Both the position numbers and the translations under genes were made by a program. From an uncultured Burkholderiales bacterium (GTDB lineage: Bacteria; Pseudomonadota; Gammaproteobacteria; Burkholderiales; Burkholderiaceae_E), in contig CAIXXI010000169.1 of assembly GCA_903923345.1 (NCBI GenBank), positions 1 through 5,258 on the forward strand: a stretch of 5,258 nucleotides of DNA, in the 5' to 3' direction. Positions 1 through 5,258 of this stretch are shown here, in pieces. Below the pieces are notes generated by a model. The model saw nothing but the letters and a program-made list of their open reading frames with translations, was not told the origin of the DNA and ran no database searches. The stretch's first letter is position 1. Every line of letters begins with the position of its first letter.

Positions 1-34
1 CCGGCCGCGCTCACTGAAGTGAGCGTCTGGCCGG
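1..34 (+). promoter_or_regulatory. Strong GC-rich stem-loop in the leader of the transporter genes
   Basis: Bases 1-6 (CCGGCC) pair with 29-34 (GGCCGG), and bases 8-14 pair perfectly with 19-25 (CGCTCAC/GTGAGCG) around a TGAA loop at 15-18. One base (7) and three bases (26-28) form an internal loop between the two stems, so about 13 pairs form in 34 bases. No T-run follows, so it does not look like a standard intrinsic terminator. It lies 89 bases before the first permease start. If the binding-protein gene lies upstream, it could protect that gene's mRNA 3' end or reduce read-through into the permeases. The structure starts at the window edge and may extend further left. The pairing is seen directly; the role is inferred. 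Confidence 0.6.
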
Positions 35-75
35 ATCGCCGACCCATCCAATTGACGCCCGCCCGATGAGGCGAT

Positions 76-108
76 GGCGCCCTGCCCCGGCCTGAAGCCG
101 GGGTCGCC
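76..108 (+). promoter_or_regulatory. Second leader stem-loop, just upstream of the first permease start
   Basis: Bases 85-91 (CCCCGGC) pair perfectly with 97-103 (GCCGGGG) around a five-base loop CTGAA. A lower stem, 76-79 with 105-108 (GGCG/CGCC), extends it past a bulge. The structure ends 14 bases before the ATG at 123. The only GGGG purine run near that start is buried in its 3' arm and lies about 19 bases from the ATG, which is too far for a normal ribosome binding site. The hairpin could therefore limit initiation or stabilise the permease message. The pairing is seen directly; the regulatory role is inferred. Confidence 0.5.
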
Positions 109-122
109 TTGCGCGGTATCCC

Positions 123-1064
123 ATGTTCGCTTTCCTAGCCCGCCGCCTGCTGTCCACGATCCCCGTCCTGATGATCGTGGCCGTGCTGGTATTCCTGATG
201 TTGCGCCTGACCCCGGGCGATCCGGCCGCCGTGCTCGCCGGCGACGCCGCCAGCACCGAGCAGATCGCGCAAATCCGCGAGACCCTCGGCCTGGACAAGT
301 CCATTCCGACCCAGTTCGCCATCTGGGCGCGCAACCTGGTCTCGGGCGATCTCGGCCAGTCCTACTACTACAAGCTGCCGGTAACCAAGCTGATCGCCCA
401 GCGCCTGGAGCCGACGCTGTCTTTGGCAGTGATCACCATCACCATCGCGGTGCTGGTCGCCGTGCCGCTGGGCGTGATCGCCGCCTGGCGCCATGGCGGC
501 TGGCTGGACCGCGCCCTGATGGGCTTTTCGGTGATCGGCTTTTCGATCCCGGTCTTCGTGCTGGCTTACCTCCTGATCTGGCTGTTTTCGCTCAAACTGG
601 GCTGGCTGCCGGTGCAGGGCTATCAGCGCATCGCCAACGGGGTCGGCCCCTGGCTCTACCAGCTGCTGCTGCCCGCCATCACGCTGTCGGTGGTGTATAT
701 CGCCCTGATTGCCCGGGTGACCCGCGCCTCGGTGCTCGAAACCCTGGGCGAGGATTACATCCGCACCGCCCGCGCCAAGGGGCTGCCCGAATCCAAGGTG
801 CTGCTGCGCCATGCCCTGGCCAACGCGGCCGTGCCGATTGCCACGGTCATCGGCATCGGCATTGCACTGCTGATCGGCGGCGTGGTGGTCACCGAATCGG
901 TCTATGCGATTCCGGGTCTGGGGCGCCTGACGGTCGACGCCGTGCTGGCGCGGGACTTCCCGACCATCCAGGGCGTGATCCTGTTCTTCTCCTTCATCTA
1001 CGTGCTGGTCAACCTGCTGGTCGACCTGTCCTATGTTTTCTTCGATCCGCGCATCCGGTACTGA
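123..1064 (+). CDS. dppB: DppB/OppB-type ABC transporter permease
   Basis: Inner-membrane permease of a peptide/nickel-type ABC importer. It forms half of the channel, paired with the permease encoded next. The 313-residue length is normal for DppB/GsiC-type proteins. The N-terminus is classical: a short Arg-containing start (ARRLL, 6-10), a first membrane helix at about 12-29, then LRLTPGDPA at 27-35. Five further helices lie near 98-121, 132-156, 179-200, 236-257 and 282-303. The cytoplasmic EAA loop that docks onto the ATPase spans about 210-234 (EDYIRTARAKG, then RHALAN). The C-terminus FFDPRIRY is typical of the family. The ATG at 123 is chosen because it gives the family N-terminus exactly, although no good Shine-Dalgarno sequence precedes it. 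The next gene starts one base after the stop. The symbol is family-level only: the substrate could be dipeptides, oligopeptides, glutathione or another small solute, and the sequence does not decide. Confidence 0.93.
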   Translation: MFAFLARRLLSTIPVLMIVAVLVFLMLRLTPGDPAAVLAGDAASTEQIAQIRETLGLDKSIPTQFAIWARNLVSGDLGQSYYYKLPVTKLIAQRLEPTLSLAVITITIAVLVAVPLGVIAAWRHGGWLDRALMGFSVIGFSIPVFVLAYLLIWLFSLKLGWLPVQGYQRIANGVGPWLYQLLLPAITLSVVYIALIARVTRASVLETLGEDYIRTARAKGLPESKVLLRHALANAAVPIATVIGIGIALLIGGVVVTESVYAIPGLGRLTVDAVLARDFPTIQGVILFFSFIYVLVNLLVDLSYVFFDPRIRY

Positions 1065-1065
1065 G

Positions 1066-2001
1066 ATGGCCAGCGACACCCAACATTTCGAAACCCTCTC
1101 GGTTGAATCGGCTTCGGTCGTCACCCAGCCCAGTGCCTGGCAACGCATCCGCCGTAATGGCTCGGTGCGAATTGGCGGTGCGGTGCTGGCTGTGCTGGTC
1201 GCCATCGCGCTGTTGGCGCCCTGGCTCGGCACGGTCGACCCGTCACTCTTTGATCCAGCCAGCCGCGACCTGCTGCCCGGCCAATCCGGCGAGATCACCA
1301 CGCTCGAAGGCGAGACCCTGCAACACCGCTTCCTGATGGGCTCGGACAGCTTCGGGCGTGACATCTACAGCCGGGTGATCTACGGCACGCAGGTCTCGCT
1401 GATCGTCGGTCTGGCGACCGCGGTCGTGGCCATGCTCTTCGGGGTGCTGCTCGGTCTGCTGGCGGGCTATCTGCGCTGGCTCGATGGGCCGCTGATGCGG
1501 GTCATGGACGGCATCATGTCGATTCCCGCCATCCTGATTGCGATCGCGCTGGTGGCCATGTGGAGGGGCAGCCTGACCACGGTGATCGTGGCCATCGCCA
1601 TCCCCGAGATTCCCCGCGTGGTTCGCCTGGTGCGCTCGCTGGTGCTGACGATCCGTGAGGAGCCGTATGTGGAGGCTGCGGTGTCGCTGGGCACGCCCAC
1701 CTGGAAGATCATGCTGCGCCACATCCTGCCCAATACCGTCGCACCGCTGATCGTGCAGGGCACCTTCATCTGCGCCTCAGGCATCCTGGTCGAGGCGATC
1801 CTGTCCTTCCTGGGTGTGGGCCTGCCGCCCGACATTCCGACCTGGGGCAATGTGATGGCCGAGGGCCGGGCGCAGTTCAACGAGTATCCGCACAACATCT
1901 TTTTCCCGGGCATTTTCCTGGCGCTGACGGTGCTGGCGGTGAACATCCTGGGTGATGGCCTGCGCGACACGCTCGACCCCAAGATGGCCAAACGGGTATG
2001 A
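1066..2001 (+). CDS. dppC: DppC/OppC-type ABC transporter permease
   Basis: Second inner-membrane permease of the importer, 311 residues, usual for DppC/GsiD. A cytoplasmic N-terminal tail of about 33 residues leads into the first helix (36-54). Next comes the OppC-type periplasmic segment ending in the hallmark GSDSFGRDIYSR (92-103), and helices near 107-134, 142-165, 170-190, 226-250 and 279-297. The EAA loop is at 201-223 (YVEAAVSLG, then RHILPN) and is the expected contact with the ATPase. A PDIPTWG segment at 255-261 and a GDGLRDTLDPK tail at 296-306 also fit the family. An in-frame ATG at 1033 lies inside the previous gene and would add 11 residues. The ATG at 1066, one base after the TGA, is preferred as a coupled start. 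The stop overlaps the start of the ATPase gene. As with its partner, the symbol marks the family, not a proven substrate. Confidence 0.93.
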   Translation: MASDTQHFETLSVESASVVTQPSAWQRIRRNGSVRIGGAVLAVLVAIALLAPWLGTVDPSLFDPASRDLLPGQSGEITTLEGETLQHRFLMGSDSFGRDIYSRVIYGTQVSLIVGLATAVVAMLFGVLLGLLAGYLRWLDGPLMRVMDGIMSIPAILIAIALVAMWRGSLTTVIVAIAIPEIPRVVRLVRSLVLTIREEPYVEAAVSLGTPTWKIMLRHILPNTVAPLIVQGTFICASGILVEAILSFLGVGLPPDIPTWGNVMAEGRAQFNEYPHNIFFPGIFLALTVLAVNILGDGLRDTLDPKMAKRV

Positions 2002-3647
2002 GCGCGGCGATGAGCGAGACCACCCCCATCCTCGAGGTTCAGGACCTCACCATCGGACTGCCTAAGGGCAGCGACCGCGACAGCGCGGTCAGCTCAGTGA
2101 GTTTCACGGTCGGGCGCGGCGAGATCGTCTGTCTGGTGGGCGAGTCGGGTTCGGGCAAGTCGGTGATCGCCCAGTCGGTGATGGGCCTGCTGCCGAAGTC
2201 CCTGCCGGTGAAATCCGGACGCATCCTGCTGCAGGGCGAAGACATCACCCATGCGCCGCTGTCGCGGCTGCGCGAGTTGCGGGCCACCCGCATGTCGATG
2301 ATCTTTCAGGAGCCGATGACTGCACTGAATCCGGTCATGACCTGTGGCGATCAGATCGACGAGGTGTTGGCGCAGCACACAGACCTCAGCCCGGCGCAGC
2401 GTAAGGCCCGCGTGCTCGAGATCGTTCGCGAAGTGCTGCTGCCCGACCCCGAGCGCATCGTGGCCAGCTATCCGCACCAGCTCTCGGGCGGTCAGCGCCA
2501 GCGCATCGTGATTGCCATGGCCCTGGTGCTCGATCCGGTGCTGCTGATTGCCGATGAACCGACCACCGCGCTCGACGTCACCACGCAAGCGCAGATCCTG
2601 AAGCTGATCATCGAGCTGCAGGCCCGGCATGGTGCGGGCGTGCTGTTCATCACCCATGACTTCGGCGTGGTGGCCGAAGTGGCCCATCGGGTGGCGGTTC
2701 TGCGCCTGGGCGATCTGGTCGAGCTGGGCCCCAAGGACGATGTGCTGCGTCGTCCCCAGCACGCCTACACCCAGATGCTCATGAGCTCGGTGCCGCGCAT
2801 GGAAGCGCCCCCGGCGCGCCCGGGCGCGGAGACACCGGTCGTGCTGAGCGTTCGCGCCCTGGACAAGACCTATGTCGACAAGCGCTGGTTCGGCCCGGCG
2901 CGCACCGTCAATGCGGCACGTGATGTGAACTTCGAGATCCGGCGCGGTCGAACGCTGGGCATCGTCGGCGAGTCGGGTTCGGGCAAGTCGACCGTGGCGC
3001 GCTGCATCGTGCGGCTGATCGATCCGAGCGCCGGGCAGGTCATGCTCTCGGGCGAGGACATCGCGATGATGCCGGCGGGCACGCTGCGGCCCTTGCGCAA
3101 GCGGGTGCAGATCGTGTTCCAGGACCCCTACCGCTCGCTGAACCCGCGTCGAACGATTGCCCAAGCCATGATCGAAGGGCCGATGAACTATGGCTTGCCG
3201 CACAGCGAAGCCATGGCGCGGGCCCGCTCGCTACTCGAACTCGTGCGCATGGACGCCAGCGCGCTGGAGCGCTATCCCCATCAGTTTTCGGGCGGACAGC
3301 GCCAGCGCCTGTGCATTGCGCGGGCGCTCGCAATGGAGCCTGAACTGCTGATTGCTGACGAGGCGGTTTCAGCACTGGATGTCTCGGTGCAGGCGCAGGT
3401 GCTGCGGCTGCTGGCCGATATCCGTGAGCGGCTGAACCTGGCGATGCTGTTCATCACCCACGACCTGCGGGTGGCGGCTCAGGTGTGTGATGAGGTCGCG
3501 GTGATGTCCAAAGGGCAGGTGGTGGAGTACGGGCCCACCGGCCGTGTCTTCGGTTCGCCTGAGCACGAGTACACCCGGTCGCTCTTCGATGCCGCCCCGG
3601 GCCGGGGCTTCGAGTTCGGCGGCAGCGCACAGGCCCCATCGGCCTGA
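1998..3647 (+). CDS. Fused dual-domain ABC transporter ATPase (DppD-DppF type)
   Basis: Cytoplasmic motor of the importer: one 549-residue chain with two full nucleotide-binding domains, as in GsiA and YejF, instead of separate DppD and DppF subunits. Half 1: Walker A GESGSGKS 48-55, Q-loop Gln104, signature LSGGQ 162-166, Walker B LLIADE 182-187, switch His220. Half 2: Walker A 324-331, Q-loop Gln375, signature FSGGQ 430-434, Walker B LLIADE 450-455, His488. Both catalytic glutamates are present (Glu187, Glu455), so both ATP sites look active. After the Walker B motif the halves differ (DEP against DEA), as DppD and DppF do. Each half ends in a short oligopeptide-transporter tail (about 241-265 and 509-530, with HAYT and HEYT), but neither has the Cys-rich extension common in stand-alone DppD/OppD. 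The linker is about 265-281. The start overlaps the previous stop (ATGA). Another ATG at 2010 would shorten it by four residues. The substrate is unknown. Confidence 0.94.
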   Translation: MSAAMSETTPILEVQDLTIGLPKGSDRDSAVSSVSFTVGRGEIVCLVGESGSGKSVIAQSVMGLLPKSLPVKSGRILLQGEDITHAPLSRLRELRATRMSMIFQEPMTALNPVMTCGDQIDEVLAQHTDLSPAQRKARVLEIVREVLLPDPERIVASYPHQLSGGQRQRIVIAMALVLDPVLLIADEPTTALDVTTQAQILKLIIELQARHGAGVLFITHDFGVVAEVAHRVAVLRLGDLVELGPKDDVLRRPQHAYTQMLMSSVPRMEAPPARPGAETPVVLSVRALDKTYVDKRWFGPARTVNAARDVNFEIRRGRTLGIVGESGSGKSTVARCIVRLIDPSAGQVMLSGEDIAMMPAGTLRPLRKRVQIVFQDPYRSLNPRRTIAQAMIEGPMNYGLPHSEAMARARSLLELVRMDASALERYPHQFSGGQRQRLCIARALAMEPELLIADEAVSALDVSVQAQVLRLLADIRERLNLAMLFITHDLRVAAQVCDEVAVMSKGQVVEYGPTGRVFGSPEHEYTRSLFDAAPGRGFEFGGSAQAPSA

Positions 3648-3656
3648 GAGCTGCGC

Positions 3657-3680
3657 GCCGGCTCTTCAGCGGCCGGCTTT
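3657..3680 (+). terminator. Possible weak terminator between convergent genes
   Basis: GCCGGC at 3657-3662 can pair with GCCGGC at 3672-3677 across a nine-base loop, and TTT follows at 3678-3680. This gives a six-pair all-GC stem just after the transporter ATPase stop, overlapping the last codons of the opposing phosphatase gene. A competing five-pair stem, 3647-3651 (AGAGC) with 3661-3665 (GCTCT), is also possible. The T-run is very short, so termination by Rho is just as likely. The only support is the position between convergent genes and the pairing itself. Confidence 0.28.
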
Positions 3681-4487
3681 CAGCGCAGCCGCTTCAGCAG
3701 AGCATTCAGCCGAGGGCACGCTCATCCCGGCTGCGCGTGCCTTGACCACCTCGGCTCGGGCCGCCTCGAGTTGCGCGAGAAAGACCGGGTCTGATTGCAA
3801 CCTGGCGAACGCGGCCGCGCCGATCACCCGGCCGGCTTCGACGTCGCTTTGCCAGTGTGCCCCGCATACCACCCGGCTTTGACCAAAGGCATGGCCCCGA
3901 GCCAGCAAACGATCGGCCCGATCAGGGGCCACCTGGGTCAGGACGAGCGCCCAGGCCCAGCCGGTCGCGGAATGGCCCGATGGATAGGAGCCATCCTTGG
4001 ACAGCGACGCCTCGTCTTGTGGTGCACAGGTGCCGACCCGGTTCTTCACGAAGGGGCGCTGGCGCTGATAGTGATCCTTGGCGCGATAGGTGGACAGCCC
4101 GGCATCGGCCAAGGTGCGCCGCAGCAGCATGTTCACATGCGGCGTGGTGGTCTCGCCGATCGGCAGATCGAGCGCGCAGGCAAAGGTCGAGGCTGCCTGC
4201 GGGAACTTCAGGTCACTGTCACGTGCGGCAAGGCCCCAGCGATCAACGTTCGGTGCAGCCCGTGAAGCCTCGAACGCGGCCTGATCAGCAGCCATCGCCG
4301 CAGAACCTTCAGCCGGCGGGGGTGGCAACAGGGCGAGGCTGTCAGGCAACTGGGCAGGTTTCAGATACCCGGACAGGACGCCGGTTCCGGGGCGTACCTC
4401 GGGAATGTCTGCAGGGGCCGTAGTGGGTGCTGTCGAGCAGCCAGCGAGCAGGACGGCCGCACTCAGCGCGGCGATGTTTGAACGCAT
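3666..4487 (-). CDS. Class A non-specific acid phosphatase (PhoN/PAP2 family), predicted lipoprotein
   Basis: Hydrolyses phosphate monoesters outside the cytoplasm, releasing inorganic phosphate. The whole class A signature is present with correct spacing: K137-X6-R144-P145, 23 residues, P169-S-G-H172, 31 residues, then S204-R205-X5-H211-X3-D215. By homology His211 is the phosphate-accepting nucleophile, assisted by Asp215, and His172 is the general acid. LPDSLALLPPPPAEGS (47-62) and KDGSYPSGH (164-172) are typical of PhoN-like enzymes rather than membrane PAP2 proteins. The N-terminus is a lipoprotein signal with lipobox LAGC and Cys17. Ser at +2 would favour outer-membrane sorting. Many family members are soluble periplasmic proteins, so the anchor is notable. 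Cys153 and Cys208 sit where PhoN has cysteines, and Cys103 and Cys262 could form a second disulfide. The length of 273 is slightly long because of a Pro/Ala-rich N-terminal spacer. It is 46 bases downstream of the GST gene on the same strand and may share its transcript. Confidence 0.92.
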   Translation of the reverse strand: MRSNIAALSAAVLLAGCSTAPTTAPADIPEVRPGTGVLSGYLKPAQLPDSLALLPPPPAEGSAAMAADQAAFEASRAAPNVDRWGLAARDSDLKFPQAASTFACALDLPIGETTTPHVNMLLRRTLADAGLSTYRAKDHYQRQRPFVKNRVGTCAPQDEASLSKDGSYPSGHSATGWAWALVLTQVAPDRADRLLARGHAFGQSRVVCGAHWQSDVEAGRVIGAAAFARLQSDPVFLAQLEAARAEVVKARAAGMSVPSAECSAEAAALKAGR

Positions 4488-4495
4488 CAGAACAG

Positions 4496-4502
4496 TCTCC
4501 TC
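4496..4502 (-). promoter_or_regulatory. Ribosome binding site of the acid phosphatase
   Basis: Read on the minus strand, GAGGAGA lies eight bases before the ATG at 4487. It is the clearest Shine-Dalgarno sequence in the window and fixes the phosphatase start. It also means this gene can be translated independently of the upstream GST gene, unlike the coupled transporter genes. Confidence 0.75.
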
Positions 4503-4533
4503 ATCGTGGGGTCGTTGGTTGGTCCGCCCGGCC

Positions 4534-5178
4534 TCAGACCGGCGCGCCCGGCTGCTTCAGCGGATGTGAGGCCGCGAACGCCGGCAGGGCCTGCAGCCGC
4601 TCGTGAATCGCCACTGCCGTGGGGAACGCGGAGGCATCAACCTTGAAGAACATCATCGCCAGGAGGTGCGAGGACAGGCAGATGTCGGCCAGCGTCACCT
4701 GATTGCCGTGGCAATAGGTGCCCGTCTCGGGCGATGACACAAGGTGGGTCTCGATCGCCTGCAGGCCGGTGGTCAGGGCACGCGTGGCCCAGCCCTGGAT
4801 GCCGGCATCGTTCAGGCCAGCTTCCTTTTGCAGATACTGGCGCACCCGCGGCACCAGCAGCGGATGCGAATCGGCTGCGTGAATCAGTGCCAGGCCGCGC
4901 ACCCGTGCCCGACCGGCCGCATCGGCCGGCAGCAGGGGGGGTTCGGGCGCGATCTCGTCGAGGTATTCGAGGATGGCCATCGACTGGAACAGCACCCGCC
5001 CGTCATCCAGCACCATGGCTGGCAGAACGCCCTGCGGATTGACCGCGAGAAAGGCCGGCAAGAGGTGCGCACCGCCCAGCATGTCGACCGCGGTCACCTC
5101 GTGGGGGATGCCCTTGAGCGCGAGTGCAACGCGCACGCGGTAGGCCGCCAGTGAGCGCCAGTTGGAGTAGAAGTTCAT
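4534..5178 (-). CDS. maiA: Zeta-class glutathione S-transferase, probable maleylacetoacetate/maleylpyruvate isomerase
   Basis: Probably a cytoplasmic glutathione-dependent cis-trans isomerase acting late in tyrosine/homogentisate or gentisate breakdown, giving the fumaryl product that a hydrolase then splits. With the ATG at 5178 it has 214 residues, the normal length. The thioredoxin-like domain covers about 1-80: MNFYSNWRSLAAYRVRVALALKG, the cis-Pro segment GVLPAM (Pro53) and the glutathione-binding pair Gln65-Ser66 in QSMAILEYLDE. The helical C-terminal domain covers about 88-205 and includes HAADSHPLLVPRVRQYL and the N-capping box TLAD (162-165). The usual active-site Ser-Ser-Cys or Ser-Ser-Ala is Ser9-Leu10-Ala11 here, keeping only the first serine. 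A TTG at 5187 would add three residues and overlap the upstream stop. ATG is preferred because it matches the family N-terminus, with a weak GGA nine bases before it. Class assignment is strong; the exact substrate is unresolved. Confidence 0.82.
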   Translation of the reverse strand: MNFYSNWRSLAAYRVRVALALKGIPHEVTAVDMLGGAHLLPAFLAVNPQGVLPAMVLDDGRVLFQSMAILEYLDEIAPEPPLLPADAAGRARVRGLALIHAADSHPLLVPRVRQYLQKEAGLNDAGIQGWATRALTTGLQAIETHLVSSPETGTYCHGNQVTLADICLSSHLLAMMFFKVDASAFPTAVAIHERLQALPAFAASHPLKQPGAPV

Positions 5179-5183
5179 GTCGG

Positions 5184-5258
5184 TCAATCCAGTTGAAGGT
5201 TCAAACCCTTGGCCACGCCCGACCAGGCACGGTCCTGCTCTTGCAGGAAGCGCGCGAA
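5184..5258 (-). CDS. 3' end of an unidentified gene upstream of the GST (partial)
   Basis: On the minus strand an open frame enters from the right edge and ends with TGA at 5186-5184. The visible tail is 24 residues, beginning FARFLQEQDRAW and ending GLNLQLD. The stop sits five bases before the GST ATG, a spacing typical of genes in one operon. The pattern (Phe..Phe-Leu, acidic/polar residues, Trp, then Val and a short hydrophobic end) resembles C-termini of Bug-type tripartite tricarboxylate transporter binding proteins, but 24 residues are too few to assign a family. That it is a real coding tail is likely; its identity is a guess. Confidence 0.6.
   Translation of the reverse strand, partial: FARFLQEQDRAWSGVAKGLNLQLD

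Noticed and set aside
1..69. Open frame from base 1 to TGA at 67-69 as the end of an upstream binding-protein gene
   Set aside because: The 22 residues do not resemble an SBP family 5 C-terminus, and the stretch contains the strong hairpin. Stops occur early in the other two frames. It is more likely non-coding leader.
52..80. TTGACG as a possible -35 promoter box for the transporter genes
   Set aside because: At the expected 17-base spacing the -10 position reads TGGCGC, which does not resemble TATAAT. No convincing sigma-70 promoter is visible.
1033..1065. Upstream in-frame start for the DppC-type permease
   Set aside because: It would extend 32 bases into the DppB gene and add non-family residues. 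The ATG at 1066, directly after the stop, fits a coupled start better.
74..1336. Plus-strand open frame of 420 codons in another frame over the permeases
   Set aside because: Its Arg/Pro/Ala/Gly-rich composition is an out-of-frame reading of the DppB and DppC genes. It is a GC-driven shadow with no recognisable motif.
135..1364. Long minus-strand open frame of 409 codons opposite the permeases
   Set aside because: It is rich in His, Gln, Asp and Arg with no domain, as expected for the antisense of hydrophobic GC-rich coding sequence. The plus-strand permeases explain the region fully.
2094..3203. Minus-strand open frame of 369 codons opposite the fused ATPase
   Set aside because: His/Gln/Arg-rich antisense shadow of an ATPase with intact motifs on the plus strand.
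3857..4423. Plus-strand open frame of 188 codons opposite the phosphatase
   Set aside because: Arg/Pro/Ser-rich with no motif, while the minus strand carries a complete class A phosphatase signature and a strong ribosome binding site.
4504..4560. Short CCGG inverted repeats around the GST stop codon as a terminator
   Set aside because: Only about four-pair stems form, with no T-run on the minus strand. This is chance pairing in GC-rich DNA.

Overview
The window is dense, GC-rich bacterial DNA with strong C/G preference at third codon positions, almost no intergenic space and Gram-negative-style proteins (a lipoprotein acid phosphatase of the PhoN family, a zeta-class GST). This suggests a proteobacterium, most likely a betaproteobacterium. 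That placement is an inference from protein style and gene content, not a measured assignment.

Left part, plus strand (1-3647): a leader of at least 122 bases holding two GC-rich hairpins, then three tightly coupled genes of a peptide/nickel-type (Dpp/Opp/Gsi/Yej) ABC importer. These are a DppB-type permease (123-1064), a DppC-type permease (1066-2001, one base after the previous stop) and a single 549-residue protein carrying two complete ATPase domains (1998-3647, ATGA overlap). Together they give the inner-membrane channel and its cytoplasmic motor. The periplasmic substrate-binding protein is not in the window. It may lie just upstream, in which case the leader hairpins would sit at the gene junction where such operons often carry mRNA-stabilising stem-loops.

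Right part, minus strand (5258-3666): the last 24 codons of an unidentified gene (5258-5184), a zeta-class GST most like maleylacetoacetate or maleylpyruvate isomerase (5178-4534), and a lipoprotein class A acid phosphatase (4487-3666). All three read in the same direction with short gaps (5 and 46 bases) and could be one transcript. The phosphatase and the transporter ATPase converge with 18 bases between their stop codons; a small hairpin there may act as a terminator.

The gene content is ordinary: nutrient uptake, periplasmic phosphate release and aromatic-ring catabolism. I see no mobile element, CRISPR array, RNA gene, toxin-antitoxin or defence system, and no convincing previously undescribed system. 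The points most worth a second look are the twin leader hairpins, the fused ATPase with a base-identical P-loop in both halves, the lipid-anchored form of the acid phosphatase, and the changed active-site motif of the GST.
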